Origin: DAOUJI01 sp034422875
GTDB lineage: Bacteria > Chloroflexota > Dehalococcoidia > Lucifugimonadales > JAGWBF01
NCBI GenBank assembly: GCA_034422875.1
Contig: DAOUJI010000070.1
Location: 1-23,604 of the forward strand
Reading direction: 5' to 3'
DNA: 23,604 nucleotides
Positions 13,305 through 22,105 of the stretch are shown here, piece after piece. The first letter of the stretch is position 1. Every line of letters begins with the position of its first letter. Both the position numbers and the translations under genes were made by a program. The notes beneath the pieces were generated by a model. The model was not told the origin of the DNA. It saw only the letters and a list, made by a program, of their open reading frames with translations, and did no database searches.

Positions 13305-13853
13305 ATGCGCGTGGTCGGAGGGGGCCTTAGAGGCAGGCGTCTAAAAGGCGCAGCAGCCCCTGGGGTGAGACCCACCTCCGAGTTGGTGAGGGGAGCCATC
13401 TTCAACATCCTCGGCCCCCTGGACAGCAGCGCCCGCGCGGTGGACCTCTTCGCAGGGTCAGGGTCATTGGGAATTGAGGCCTTAAGCCGTGGAGTTGAAT
13501 GGGTGGACTTCGTGGAACGACATCCGAGGCAGTGTGAGGTTCTCAAAGAGAACCTGGAGACCGTTGGCATGACCGGCAGCGCGAAAGTGCATTGCATCGA
13601 CGTCGCCAAGGCCCTGCAAAACTTGGACGGCCCATATTCTCTGGTGTTGATGGACCCGCCATACAAGCTCCAGACGGTGGGCCAGGTCCTCGACGCTTTG
13701 GGAGATTCGGACCTGCTGGAGGACGACGCAGTCCTGGTGGTGGGACATTCCAAGAGATTGGCCCTGGAAGACCGCTACACCAACGTAGAAAGAACCAGCA
13801 GCCACCGATACGGAGACAGCATGGTGGACTTCTTCTTGAAAGGAGGGCGTTAA
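13305..13853 (+). CDS. rsmD: 16S rRNA (guanine-N2-)-methyltransferase RsmD
   Basis: The product is 182 aa. RsmD methylates G966 of 16S rRNA (E. coli numbering) with S-adenosylmethionine. The N-terminus MRVVGGGLRGRRLK and RPTSELVRGAIFNIL match the family. Motif I (SAM binding) is VDLFAGSGSLGIEAL (46-60). Catalytic motif IV is DPPY (117-120) in LVLMDPPYKL. No ribosome binding site precedes the ATG. The stop codon abuts the coaD start (TAAATG), and the coaD ribosome binding site AAGGAGGG lies within the last codons of rsmD. The rsmD-coaD pairing is widespread in bacteria. Confidence 0.94.
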   Translation: MRVVGGGLRGRRLKGAAAPGVRPTSELVRGAIFNILGPLDSSARAVDLFAGSGSLGIEALSRGVEWVDFVERHPRQCEVLKENLETVGMTGSAKVHCIDVAKALQNLDGPYSLVLMDPPYKLQTVGQVLDALGDSDLLEDDAVLVVGHSKRLALEDRYTNVERTSSHRYGDSMVDFFLKGGR

Positions 13854-14333
13854 ATGGCCGTTGCCCTATATCCTGGCTCCTTCGACCCGGTTACCCTTGG
13901 GCACGTCGACGTAGCCACACGGGCATCGAACATCTTCGAAAAAGTAATAGTCGCAGTTTATGACACGCCCAGCAAACGGCTCATGTTCAACACCGAGGAG
14001 CGAGTCGAGCTGTTCCGCGGGGCAGTACACCACATACCCAACGTGGAGGTTAAATCCTTTAGCGGCCTGGTCGTCGAAGCAGCCAGGCGCCTCGGCGCTA
14101 AAGCCATTGTAAAAGGACTTCGCCGCGGTTCGGACTTCGAGTATGAGTTTGAAATGGCCTTCATGAACAAGAAGCTGGCGCCCGATGTGGAGACCGTTTG
14201 CCTTATGGCCAGCTTGCAATATCACTACGTCAGCTCAAGCCTTTTGAAGGAAGTAATAGGGCTGGAGGGGGACGTGTCCAATCTGTTGCCAACCCACGTG
14301 ATTGATGCCGTAAGAGCCAAACTTGATTCCTGA
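13854..14333 (+). CDS. coaD: Phosphopantetheine adenylyltransferase CoaD
   Basis: The product is 159 aa, the normal length. CoaD transfers AMP from ATP to 4'-phosphopantetheine, the next-to-last step of coenzyme A synthesis. It shows the nucleotidyltransferase start YPGSFDPVTLGH, with the T-x-G-H motif at 14-17, KGLRRGSDFEYE near 87-97, and the C-terminal YVSSSLLKEV motif (Ser127-129). It begins at the base following the rsmD stop with a strong AAGGAGG upstream, so the two are cotranscribed and probably coupled. A SepIVA-like gene follows 39 bases later. Confidence 0.97.
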   Translation: MAVALYPGSFDPVTLGHVDVATRASNIFEKVIVAVYDTPSKRLMFNTEERVELFRGAVHHIPNVEVKSFSGLVVEAARRLGAKAIVKGLRRGSDFEYEFEMAFMNKKLAPDVETVCLMASLQYHYVSSSLLKEVIGLEGDVSNLLPTHVIDAVRAKLDS

Positions 14334-14372
14334 CCTTAGAAGCCTTATGTCAATTCAAACAAGGAGTCGGAC

Positions 14373-14858
14373 ATGGACATAACCAACATCATCGATAGAC
14401 TTGAAGCTTTGGTGGAGACCTCTAAGAGGATGCCGGGCACCAAGGCGCGGATGGTAGAGGAAGACAAGCTTCTCAAGCTGGTGGAGCAGCTAAGGCTGGC
14501 CATTCCCCAGGACATGCGCGCCGCCCAGGAAGTCATAGAAAAGAAGGACTCCATCCTGGCCCAGGCACAGATAGAAGCCCGCAAAATCAGGAATGAGGCC
14601 GAAGACGACTACGCAGCCAAGCTGGACCAGAACGAGATGATGGTTACGGCGCGCCGCCAGTCAGAAGACATCCTGGCCGAGGCCGAGCAGAAGGCCAGCC
14701 GAATGGTTGATCACGCTGACATCGAGTCCCGGAGGACCCGTGCAGACTCCGACGCATACGTCATCGAGTCTCTCAAGAACCTGGAGCGGGAAGCGACCCA
14801 GATTCTGGGGTCCGTCAGGAAAGGGATCGACAGCCTTTCCAGTGCAGTCCAAGTATAA
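14373..14858 (+). CDS. SepIVA/DivIVA-like coiled-coil protein
   Basis: The product (161 aa) starts MDITNIIDRLEALVETSKRM, with AAGGAG 8 bases before the ATG. Residues 20-60 (PGTKARMVEEDKLLKLVEQL, then RLAIPQDMRAAQEVI) resemble the N-terminal region of actinobacterial SepIVA, a DivIVA-related division and envelope-elongation factor. The rest (about 50-160) is a charged Ala/Glu/Arg-rich coiled coil with heptad-like repeats such as EDILAEAEQKASRMVDHADI. It has no catalytic motif or membrane segment and is shorter than mycobacterial SepIVA. The likely role is a cytoplasmic scaffold at the membrane, but other coiled-coil families (ATPase subunit E/b-like) give similar sequences. It is the last gene of the rsmD-coaD operon, before a strong terminator. 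Confidence 0.7.
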   Translation: MDITNIIDRLEALVETSKRMPGTKARMVEEDKLLKLVEQLRLAIPQDMRAAQEVIEKKDSILAQAQIEARKIRNEAEDDYAAKLDQNEMMVTARRQSEDILAEAEQKASRMVDHADIESRRTRADSDAYVIESLKNLEREATQILGSVRKGIDSLSSAVQV

Positions 14859-14903
14859 TCCACCACGCACTGCTCTAAGAGGAATCATTATTCAGAGGCA
14901 TTC

Positions 14904-14938
14904 AAAGCCTCCCCGCAACTGTTTCGCGGGGAGGCTTT
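14904..14938 (+). terminator. Strong hairpin terminator after the rsmD-coaD-SepIVA-like operon
   Basis: AAAGCCTCCCCGC (14904-14916) and GCGGGGAGGCTTT (14926-14938) form a perfect 13-bp stem with a 9-base loop. The 3' arm ends in TTT and is followed by CATTTCC. A run of A at the other side could let it act in reverse, but no gene approaches from that side. Confidence 0.85.
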
Positions 14939-14983
14939 CATTTCCCCTACGGTGACCAGGGTCGGCCCTGCATCGGAGTGGTG

Positions 14984-14989
14984 TATAAT
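14984..14989 (+). promoter_or_regulatory. -10 element upstream of polA
   Basis: A perfect TATAAT preceded by GTG lies just after the terminator of the previous operon and 100 bases before the polA start. No good -35 is seen at the usual distance. It predicts a leader of roughly 94 bases. Confidence 0.42.
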
Positions 14990-15089
14990 GGCCGTGAGCC
15001 TCAGTCACAACTCCGAAATGGCCTTCAACCGCCAGGAATAGAGGGCGCCCTTGGCCCTGAAAAACCGCGACGACTCCGGAACTCTCCCC

Positions 15090-17840
15090 ATGTTGATGCC
15101 AAGCGACAAGCCGTTGTTGATGATTATCGACGGCCACGCCCAGGTGCACAGGGCGTACCACGCCATTAGCGTCAGACAACAGCTCACCGTGGGGAAGACC
15201 GGCGAGGACGTCACCGCAGTGTATGGGTTCGCTAACGCCTTTCTCCGTGCTGTCCAGGAATGGTCTCCCACCCACTGCGCCATCGCCTTCGACCTGCCGG
15301 CTCCCACGTTTAGAAGCGTGAAGTTTCCCGCTTACAAGGCTCACAGGCCATCCACTCCACCGGAGCTTCGCCACCAATTCGACCGTGTGCGAGAACTTAT
15401 GCAGGCCTTCAAAGTGCCGATATTCCAACACGAGGGTTTCGAGGGGGACGATGTAATCGGGACCCTGGCCAGAGCCGCTGAACAGCAACAAATCGAAACT
15501 GTAATTCTGACTGGGGACACCGACACCTTCCAGTTGATTTCACCTTGGGTGCGCGTGGTCCTCCACTCGATTCAAGACCGGAAGGTGTACGGCGAGTCCG
15601 AGGTACGAGCCCGCTTCGGCGGTTTGACGCCCGACCAGCAGCCAGATTTCAAGGCCCTCAAGGGCGACACGTCGGACAACATTCCAGGCGTTCCGTCCAT
15701 CGGTGACAAGACCGCCATCAAGTTGGTCCTGGAGCACGGCAGCGTCGAGAACATATACGACCATCTCGACCAAATCGAGCCGGCCAGGGTGCGAGAGGCC
15801 CTGCGGGAACACAAAGACGCCGCCTTTCTGAGCAAGGACCTGGCCACCATAGTCCGAGACGCCCCGGTCAATCTGGACCTGGAAGAGTGCCGTTTCTGGC
15901 AATATGACCGGAAGGACGTAATAGAGCTATTCAGGCAGTTCGATTTCAGCAACGCCATTGCCTCCAGGGTGCCCGATCCAGACCGGCCGGCAACAGCGGT
16001 GGAAGAACTTGCTCCCAAGGTCTCGGGGCCAGAGGCCACTGATTACTCTGTCGTAGACACCCGGGAGAAGCTGGAGGCACTGGTCGCTGAGCTGTCTGCC
16101 GCTGAATGGTTCGCATTCGACACCGAGACCACCGCTCTCGACCCCATGAAGGCTGAACTTGTGGGACTCAGCTTCTCCACGGCGCCGGGCAAGGGTTCGT
16201 ACGTGCCGGTGGCCCACCAGGAAGGGGAGCAGCTTACCCTAGAGGAAGTTCTACCCGCCTTACGGCCCGTGCTGGAGTCTCCCAACGTGGGAAAGGTCGC
16301 CCATAACGCCAACTACGACCTGAGCGTCCTGGCCAACCACGGAGTCAAGGTCGCCAACGTGGACTTCGACACCATGGTCGCCGCCCACCTGATGGGGCGA
16401 AAGGCCATCGGCCTCAAGAACCTGGCCCTGCAAGTCCTCGATGTAGAGATGGAAGAAATCACGGAGCTTATAGGGACAGGACGAAAACAGGTCACCTTCG
16501 ATAAGACGCCGATAGACCGGGCTGCTGTCTACGCAGCCAAGGACTCCGACGTAACCGGCAGGTTGCGTTCATTTTTCGACCAGCAGTTGAAACAGGAAGG
16601 CATCTGGGAACTGTTCTCTGACGTGGAGATGGCCCTGGTGCCCGTTCTCGTGGACATGCAGCGCAACGGAATCGGCCTCGACGTAGGCTCTCTCCACGAG
16701 ATGTCCCGGGACCTCGCCCAGCATCTGCGGCGGGTGGAAGAAGCCATATACGACTCCGTGGGCCACACAGTCAACATCAATTCCCCGCAACAGCTAAGCG
16801 ACCTGCTCTTCAACGAGCTTCAGCTTCCCAAGACAAAACGGACCAAAACGGGAGGGTACACCACCGACGCCAACGCTCTGGAGGCATTGAGAGGCGCCCA
16901 CCCGGTCATAGACGGGGTGCTCGAGTACAGGCAGCTTTCCAAACTCAAGTCCACCTACGTGGACTCGCTTCCTGAGCTTATCAACCCCCACACTGGCCGA
17001 ATACACACGTCATACAACCAGACAGGTTCGTCCACAGGTCGGATTTCGAGCAGCGACCCCAACCTACAGAACATTCCGGTTCGCACCGAGTTGGGACGTC
17101 AAGTGCGAAAGGCGTTCGTCGCGGAGAACGTTCCGGAGTGGACCCTCCTCTCCGCCGACTACTCCCAGATTGAGCTGAGAGTGCTGGCACACCTGTCCCA
17201 AGACTCGGCTCTGTTGGAAGCCTTCAACAGGGGTGAGGACATCCACTCGGCGACGGGGGCCCTGATGTACGACGTTCCCATCGACGACGTAACCTCGGAC
17301 ATGCGCCGCATTTCGAAGGTCCTCAACTTTGGCGTCATATACGGACTTTCCCCCTTCGGCATCTCCCAGCAAACGGAGTTCACCCCCGACGAGGGCCAGA
17401 AGTTCATCGACAACTACTTCTCCAAATACCCTGGAATCAGGGACTACCTGGACTCGGTGAAACAGGAAGTTCGGGAGAACGGATACGTCGCCACGCCGCT
17501 TGGCAGGCGACGATACATACCTGAGATAAACGCTTCCAATTTCAACGTGCGCCAGGGAGCTGAAAGGGCGGCTGTGAACATGCCCATACAGGGAGGCGCC
17601 GCGGACATCATGAAGCTGGCCATGATCAAGGTGCACAAGAGATTGGGCAAGTCGGGGTTGCGTACCAGGCTCCTCCTCCAGGTGCATGACGAGCTCATTT
17701 TTGAGGCGCCCATGGACGAGTTGGACGCCGTGACCAACCTGGTCACGGAGGAAATGTCCAACGCCATGGCCATGTCCGTGCCGCTGAAAGTTGACGTCAA
17801 GACCGGCCCTAACTGGGGAGACCTGGGACAAACCGACTAA
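15090..17840 (+). CDS. polA: DNA polymerase I
   Basis: The product (916 aa) has all three Pol I domains. The N-terminal 5'-nuclease (about 1-290) shows MIIDGHAQVHRAYHA, EGDDVIGTLA and LTGDTDTFQLI. The 3'-5' proofreading domain appears intact: Exo I FDTET (from about 16116), Exo II NANYD, Exo III YAAKD. Polymerase motif A is SADYSQIELR (about 17152-17181), motif B RRISKVLNFGVIYGLSPFG and motif C VHDEL (about 17682). Pol I removes RNA primers and fills repair gaps. The start is uncertain: an in-frame TTG at 15051 and ATG at 15096 also exist. ATG 15090 or 15096 fits the usual family beginning; no clear ribosome binding site is present. dnaE follows 79 bases later. Confidence 0.97.
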   Translation: MLMPSDKPLLMIIDGHAQVHRAYHAISVRQQLTVGKTGEDVTAVYGFANAFLRAVQEWSPTHCAIAFDLPAPTFRSVKFPAYKAHRPSTPPELRHQFDRVRELMQAFKVPIFQHEGFEGDDVIGTLARAAEQQQIETVILTGDTDTFQLISPWVRVVLHSIQDRKVYGESEVRARFGGLTPDQQPDFKALKGDTSDNIPGVPSIGDKTAIKLVLEHGSVENIYDHLDQIEPARVREALREHKDAAFLSKDLATIVRDAPVNLDLEECRFWQYDRKDVIELFRQFDFSNAIASRVPDPDRPATAVEELAPKVSGPEATDYSVVDTREKLEALVAELSAAEWFAFDTETTALDPMKAELVGLSFSTAPGKGSYVPVAHQEGEQLTLEEVLPALRPVLESPNVGKVAHNANYDLSVLANHGVKVANVDFDTMVAAHLMGRKAIGLKNLALQVLDVEMEEITELIGTGRKQVTFDKTPIDRAAVYAAKDSDVTGRLRSFFDQQLKQEGIWELFSDVEMALVPVLVDMQRNGIGLDVGSLHEMSRDLAQHLRRVEEAIYDSVGHTVNINSPQQLSDLLFNELQLPKTKRTKTGGYTTDANALEALRGAHPVIDGVLEYRQLSKLKSTYVDSLPELINPHTGRIHTSYNQTGSSTGRISSSDPNLQNIPVRTELGRQVRKAFVAENVPEWTLLSADYSQIELRVLAHLSQDSALLEAFNRGEDIHSATGALMYDVPIDDVTSDMRRISKVLNFGVIYGLSPFGISQQTEFTPDEGQKFIDNYFSKYPGIRDYLDSVKQEVRENGYVATPLGRRRYIPEINASNFNVRQGAERAAVNMPIQGGAADIMKLAMIKVHKRLGKSGLRTRLLLQVHDELIFEAPMDELDAVTNLVTEEMSNAMAMSVPLKVDVKTGPNWGDLGQTD

Positions 17841-17877
17841 CCGTTCGCAGATTCCCTGGGAATCCCCTAAAACAGCC

Positions 17878-17908
17878 TTGACATCCCGTTCTTTGGCTGT
17901 CTTATCCT
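17878..17908 (+). promoter_or_regulatory. Candidate promoter of dnaE
   Basis: A perfect TTGACA (17878-17883) is followed after a long 19-base spacer by TATCCT (17903-17908, four of six). The dnaE ATG begins 11 bases after that hexamer, so the transcript would be nearly leaderless. The spacer length makes this uncertain. Confidence 0.35.
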
Positions 17909-17919
17909 TGGTTCACCTT

Positions 17920-20900
17920 ATGTTCGCACACCTCCACGTCCATACTGAATTCAGCCTTCTGGACGGCGTAAGCCGCATCCCCAAGCTGGTTGCCAAGGCC
18001 AAAGAGTTGGGTATGGACTCACTGGCGATCACCGACCACGGCGCCCTCTATGGGGTCGTCGAGTTCTACACAGCCTGCAAAGAAGCCGGCATCAAGCCCA
18101 TCATAGGCTGCGAGGTGTACCTAGCCCACAACAGCCGCCATGAACGAGGGCCGTCGGAGCGCAGCCCCTATCACCTGACCGTGCTTGCCAGGAACAACCA
18201 GGGCTACAAGAACCTGGTAAAGCTGGTTACCGCCGCCCACATGGAAGGCCAATACTACAAGCCTCGAATTGACAAGGAATTGCTGGAGCAACACGCCGAT
18301 GGACTAATCATCTTGTCCGGATGCCCGACGGCTGAAGTGCCCAGATACATATCCGAAGGACGCATCGAGGACGCCGAGAACGCCGCGCTCTGGTACAAAG
18401 AATTGGTGGGGCCAGACGGGTTCTTCCTGGAACTGCAACGCCACGATCACGTGGAGGAGCTTCCGGCCATCAACGAAGCCCTGGTCGAGATGAGCGAGAA
18501 GCTGGACATCCCTCTGGTGGTGACCAACGACTGCCACTATGTGGAGAAAGAAGACTCATACCTGCAGGACGTTCTCATCTGCATCCACACCGGCACAACC
18601 GTCCAGGACGAGAAGCGCCTCAAGATGGAGGACGATTCCTACTACTTGAAAAGCGGCGAGGAAATGGCCGCCGACTTCCCTGATTTCCCCGAAGCCATAG
18701 AAAACGCCAGGCGCGTTGCGGAGATGTGCAACGTCACCTTGGATATGGGGGAACTGCACCTTCCCACGTACCCTGTCCCGGACGGCATGGACTCCGACGA
18801 ATACCTCGCCCAGATAGCCCAGGAGGGTTTCAGGGCGCTCTATCCCCGGCCCAGTGATGAGGCCGTTCAGCGCTTGGAATACGAGCTCGACGTCATCAAG
18901 CAGACCCAGTTCGCCAACTACTTCCTGGTGGTCTGGGACATCATTTCCTTCGTGAGGGAGAGGCAATTGGTGCTGGGAGTCAGGGGCAGCGCCGCCGCCA
19001 GCCTGGTGCTCTATTGCCTCGGCGTGACCCAGGTGGACCCCCTGGAACACAGGCTTGTCTTCGAGCGCTTCCTGAACATCGAGCGCAAGGAGATGCCCGA
19101 CATAGACATGGACTTCCAGGACGATCGACGGGACGAAGTCCTCCAATACGTCACCGAGCGATACGGGCAGGACCGGGTCGCCCAGATCATCACCTTCGGC
19201 ACTCTAGGCGCCAAAGCGTCCCTGAGGGACGTGGGACGCAGCCTGGGGATGACCTACGCCGACGTCGACCGTGTTGCGCGACTCGTCCCCTTTAAGGCCA
19301 GGACTCTGGAAGACGCCCTGGCCGCAACTCCCGAACTCCGTGAGCTACGGGAATCTGACGAGGCCATAAGAAACCTGATAGAGACCGCCATGGGACTGGA
19401 AGGCACTGTGCACCACGCCAGCACCCACGCGGCCGGTGTAGTCATTGCCAGCGAGCCTCTCACCGAGTACCTGCCCCTGCAGAAAGCCGTTCGAGGCGAC
19501 AGCCCCGGTTCGCTTGCCATGACCCAGTACGCCATGGACCCGGTGGCCAAGCTGGGCCTGTTGAAAATGGACTTCCTGGGGCTCACCAACCTCACCATAT
19601 TGGACCGGGCCGTCAAGATGGTGGAGGAGACCCGGGGAATCAAGATAGACATTTACAGGCTCCCGCTGGACGACCAAAAGACTTTCGAGCTTCTCTCTTC
19701 CGGGAACACTTCCGACGTGTTCCAACTGGAGAGCGCCGGAATGCAGCGCTACATCAAGGAGTTGAAACCCTCGTCTCTCGCCGACATATCGGCCATGATA
19801 GCCCTCTACCGCCCAGGGCCTATGGAGCACATCACCACTTTCATTGAAGCCAAGCATGGACGCGCCAGGGTAAAGTACCCGCACCCCAGCATGGAGGACA
19901 TCCTGGAAGAGACCCACGGCGTCATCGTGTACCAGGACCAAGTGCTCCTGATTCTCCAGGCCTTCGCCGGATACTCGCTGGGAGAGGCCGACATCGTCCG
20001 CAAGGCGATGGGGAAAAAGATACCGGAACTCATGGCCCAGGAAAGAGAAAGTTTCGTGGCCGGAGCCATGGGCAAGGGATTCAGTCAAGGGTTGGCTCAG
20101 GAAGTCTTCAACCTGATTGAGCCCTTCGCAGGATACGCGTTCAACAAGGCCCATAGCGTAAGCTATGCTCTCATCTCATACTGGACAGGGTATTTCAAAG
20201 CCAACTACCCGTTGGAATACATGGCGTCGGTGCTGAATTCTCGCCTGGACCACCCGGAACGCACAGCCAACGCCGTAAGCGAATGCTTCCGCATGGGGAT
20301 TCCCGTCCTTCTCCCAGATGTCAACACCAGCGGAGTCCACTTCTCCATCACGAAAGACAGTAGGGGTGTCCCGGGACTTAGCTTCGGACTGGCTGCAATC
20401 AAGAACGTCGGAGAAGGAGCCGTCAGGCCCATCGTCGAGGAGCGCACAGTCGGAGGCCCATACGAGTCCATTGAGGACTTCTGTGGGCGGGCGGACTTGA
20501 GGGGCCTGAACCGCCGCACCCTTGAGAGCATGATTAAGGTGGGAGCTTTGGACAGCCTGGGGAACCGGGGAGCGGTCTTGAACTCCCTAGACCAGATTCT
20601 TTCCCTGTCCCAGGCTGAGTCCAACCGCAAAGCCGCGGGTCAGTCCAGCCTGTTCGACGACCATCCTGAGATGGAAGCTTCCGGAACGGCGCTCACCGTC
20701 AACATGGTTGGCGACGACGTGCAGGCCAGCGAAAAGGTGGCCTGGGAGCGGGAGCTTCTGGGAGTCCCGTTGACAGAGAACCCGTGGAAAGCCGCCGTCA
20801 ACGTACAGGGCGACGACATCATCACGTCCCAGGACAAGCTGGACGCCGACGTCGACGGCCAAAACGTAAAGGTGTTGGGACAGGTGTCGTCGGTGTCGCG

Positions 20901-21495
20901 GCGCTACACCAAAGACCAGCGGGCCTTCGCCGTGGCCACCCTTGACCTCGTTTACGGCAGGGTAGAAGTCATTGCCTGGCCCGACGTGCTGGAGAGAACA
21001 AGCTCCCTATGGGAAGAAGGCTCGCTTCTTCTGATAAACGGAAGGGCCAAGGCCCGTGGGGACGAGATTTCGATTCATTGCAACACAGCCGAGCAGTTTA
21101 ACATGAGCGCTTCCGAACAGGCGCCGAAAGTGGAACAACCATTGCCTCCCGAACGACCCGCCGTCCAAGAGACCGCCCCTGAATACACGTCCCCTGCCGC
21201 CCCGTCCAACGGCAACGGCTCCTCCAACGGGAATGGGCGTGTTGGGACCCTGATAATGGTGTCTATGACTGAGACCGACAACCCAGAAGAAGACACCCAC
21301 CTGCTCCGGGAAGCCATACGGACTATGTTGGAATACCCGGGCGCTGACAAGGTCCAACTGGAGATAGCCACCCAGGGCAAGAAAGTGCTCATGGATTTGC
21401 CGATGTTCACCATCGGCTACGAAGAGGAACTAGGCTCACGCCTGGAATCGCTGCTCGGTGAAGGATCGGTCCGGGCGGAACAGCCGGTCGCCTAA
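17920..21495 (+). CDS. dnaE: DNA polymerase III subunit alpha (DnaE)
   Basis: The product (1191 aa) is the replicative polymerase. Start ATG 17920 gives MFAHLHVHTEFSLLDGVSRI, the family's usual beginning; there is no clear ribosome binding site. The N-terminal PHP domain (about 1-275) keeps the metal-ligand motifs: HVH at 6-8, ITDHG, GCEVY, YHLTV, LSGC, QRHDH and NDCHY. Catalytic aspartates are Asp394 and Asp396 in PDIDMDF, and Asp551 in KMDFLGL. The helix-hairpin-helix region and an OB fold (KVLGQVSSVSRRYTKDQRAF) follow. A low-complexity linker (GNGSSNGNGR, near 21220) separates a small C-terminal domain (about 1105-1191). Organisation is DnaE1-like, not PolC. Its stop overlaps ogt by 4 bases, tail to tail. 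Confidence 0.98.
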   Translation: MFAHLHVHTEFSLLDGVSRIPKLVAKAKELGMDSLAITDHGALYGVVEFYTACKEAGIKPIIGCEVYLAHNSRHERGPSERSPYHLTVLARNNQGYKNLVKLVTAAHMEGQYYKPRIDKELLEQHADGLIILSGCPTAEVPRYISEGRIEDAENAALWYKELVGPDGFFLELQRHDHVEELPAINEALVEMSEKLDIPLVVTNDCHYVEKEDSYLQDVLICIHTGTTVQDEKRLKMEDDSYYLKSGEEMAADFPDFPEAIENARRVAEMCNVTLDMGELHLPTYPVPDGMDSDEYLAQIAQEGFRALYPRPSDEAVQRLEYELDVIKQTQFANYFLVVWDIISFVRERQLVLGVRGSAAASLVLYCLGVTQVDPLEHRLVFERFLNIERKEMPDIDMDFQDDRRDEVLQYVTERYGQDRVAQIITFGTLGAKASLRDVGRSLGMTYADVDRVARLVPFKARTLEDALAATPELRELRESDEAIRNLIETAMGLEGTVHHASTHAAGVVIASEPLTEYLPLQKAVRGDSPGSLAMTQYAMDPVAKLGLLKMDFLGLTNLTILDRAVKMVEETRGIKIDIYRLPLDDQKTFELLSSGNTSDVFQLESAGMQRYIKELKPSSLADISAMIALYRPGPMEHITTFIEAKHGRARVKYPHPSMEDILEETHGVIVYQDQVLLILQAFAGYSLGEADIVRKAMGKKIPELMAQERESFVAGAMGKGFSQGLAQEVFNLIEPFAGYAFNKAHSVSYALISYWTGYFKANYPLEYMASVLNSRLDHPERTANAVSECFRMGIPVLLPDVNTSGVHFSITKDSRGVPGLSFGLAAIKNVGEGAVRPIVEERTVGGPYESIEDFCGRADLRGLNRRTLESMIKVGALDSLGNRGAVLNSLDQILSLSQAESNRKAAGQSSLFDDHPEMEASGTALTVNMVGDDVQASEKVAWERELLGVPLTENPWKAAVNVQGDDIITSQDKLDADVDGQNVKVLGQVSSVSRRYTKDQRAFAVATLDLVYGRVEVIAWPDVLERTSSLWEEGSLLLINGRAKARGDEISIHCNTAEQFNMSASEQAPKVEQPLPPERPAVQETAPEYTSPAAPSNGNGSSNGNGRVGTLIMVSMTETDNPEEDTHLLREAIRTMLEYPGADKVQLEIATQGKKVLMDLPMFTIGYEEELGSRLESLLGEGSVRAEQPVA

Positions 21496-22013
21496 GCCCT
21501 AAGGGCTCGAATCGCGTGGCTCCGCTCCATCTCCAACAGGGCTTCCTTCTGGTCCAACCCGCCACCGTAACCATGCAGCGACCCGTTGCTGGCCACGATT
21601 CTATGGCAGGGTATCACGACGGCAATCCGGTTCCTGGCCATAGCCTGACCGGCAGCCCGAGCGGCTCCGGGCCGACCTGCCTCCGCAGCCAGCCATGCGT
21701 AGCTGCGGGTCTCACCCATGGGAATGGCTAGACAGGCCTCCCAAGCCGCCTTGTGGAACGACGGCGCGCCTTCCAAGTCCAGCATTAACCCAGAGAAGGC
21801 TTGCGGGCGTCCTTCAAAATATTCGCCGAGCACTGTCCACAGCCCAGCCAACGCTTCCGGGCAAGGATCGGATGACGGGATGTCCGGTCCCAAGTCCTCG
21901 ACCGCCTCGCACGCCGACCGGCGGAAGGTGAGGCGTCGAATGCCTTTCTCGGACGCCAAGCCAGCCGCCCAACCGATAGGAGTTTCCGTTACGTCGTAGT
22001 AGACTTTCGTCAT
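21492..22013 (-). CDS. ogt: Methylated-DNA--[protein]-cysteine S-methyltransferase
   Basis: The product (173 aa) directly reverses O6-alkylguanine by moving the alkyl group to its own cysteine in a suicide reaction. The active-site motif is IPCHRIV (about 134-140), preceded by the DNA-binding helix-turn-helix region (GETRSYAWLAAEAGRPGAAR, then AAGQAMARN) and followed by LHGYGGGLDQKEALLEME. The N-terminal ribonuclease-like domain is divergent but of usual length. No Ada-type methylphosphotriester domain is present, so it is Ogt-like. No ribosome binding site precedes the ATG; a promoter with its -10 9 bases upstream suggests a leaderless transcript. It converges on dnaE with overlapping stops. 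Confidence 0.94.
   Translation of the reverse strand: MTKVYYDVTETPIGWAAGLASEKGIRRLTFRRSACEAVEDLGPDIPSSDPCPEALAGLWTVLGEYFEGRPQAFSGLMLDLEGAPSFHKAAWEACLAIPMGETRSYAWLAAEAGRPGAARAAGQAMARNRIAVVIPCHRIVASNGSLHGYGGGLDQKEALLEMERSHAIRALRA
21495..21507. terminator. Small palindrome at the dnaE/ogt convergent junction
   Basis: AGCCC (21495-21499) and GGGCT (21503-21507) are reverse complements around TAA. It begins on the last base of the dnaE stop and lies within the last codons of ogt. There is no T-tract. It is weak alone and listed because a repeat occurs at each convergent junction here. Confidence 0.28.
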
Positions 22014-22022
22014 AGTCCGTTA

Positions 22023-22051
22023 ACGATAGACGCAGGCGCCAACCAAGTCAA
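22023..22051 (-). promoter_or_regulatory. Promoter of ogt, predicting a leaderless transcript
   Basis: Reverse strand TTGACT (22051-22046, five of six) and TATCGT (22028-22023, four of six) with the ideal 17-base spacer. Nine bases separate the -10 from the ogt ATG, and no Shine-Dalgarno sequence is present. Confidence 0.5.
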
Positions 22052-22105
22052 TGACTTTTTGGCAGGAGCCGGGCTCTGATGTAATCCGGTAGCGGACAAT
22101 TGGCG

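Noticed and set aside
14988..15041. A 17-codon mini-frame (MAVSLSHNSEMAFNRQE) in the polA leader
   Set aside because: Its ATG overlaps the TATAAT -10, so it would not be in the transcript. It has no ribosome binding site.
19345..20154. A 269-codon reverse open frame inside dnaE
   Set aside because: Antisense to catalytic-core dnaE codons, with no domain; a shadow frame.
22066..22076. GAGCC-G-GGCTC palindrome midway between divergent ogt and the DipZ-like gene
   Set aside because: A 5-base arm is common by chance in GC-rich DNA. It overlaps no promoter element, so an operator call is not supported.
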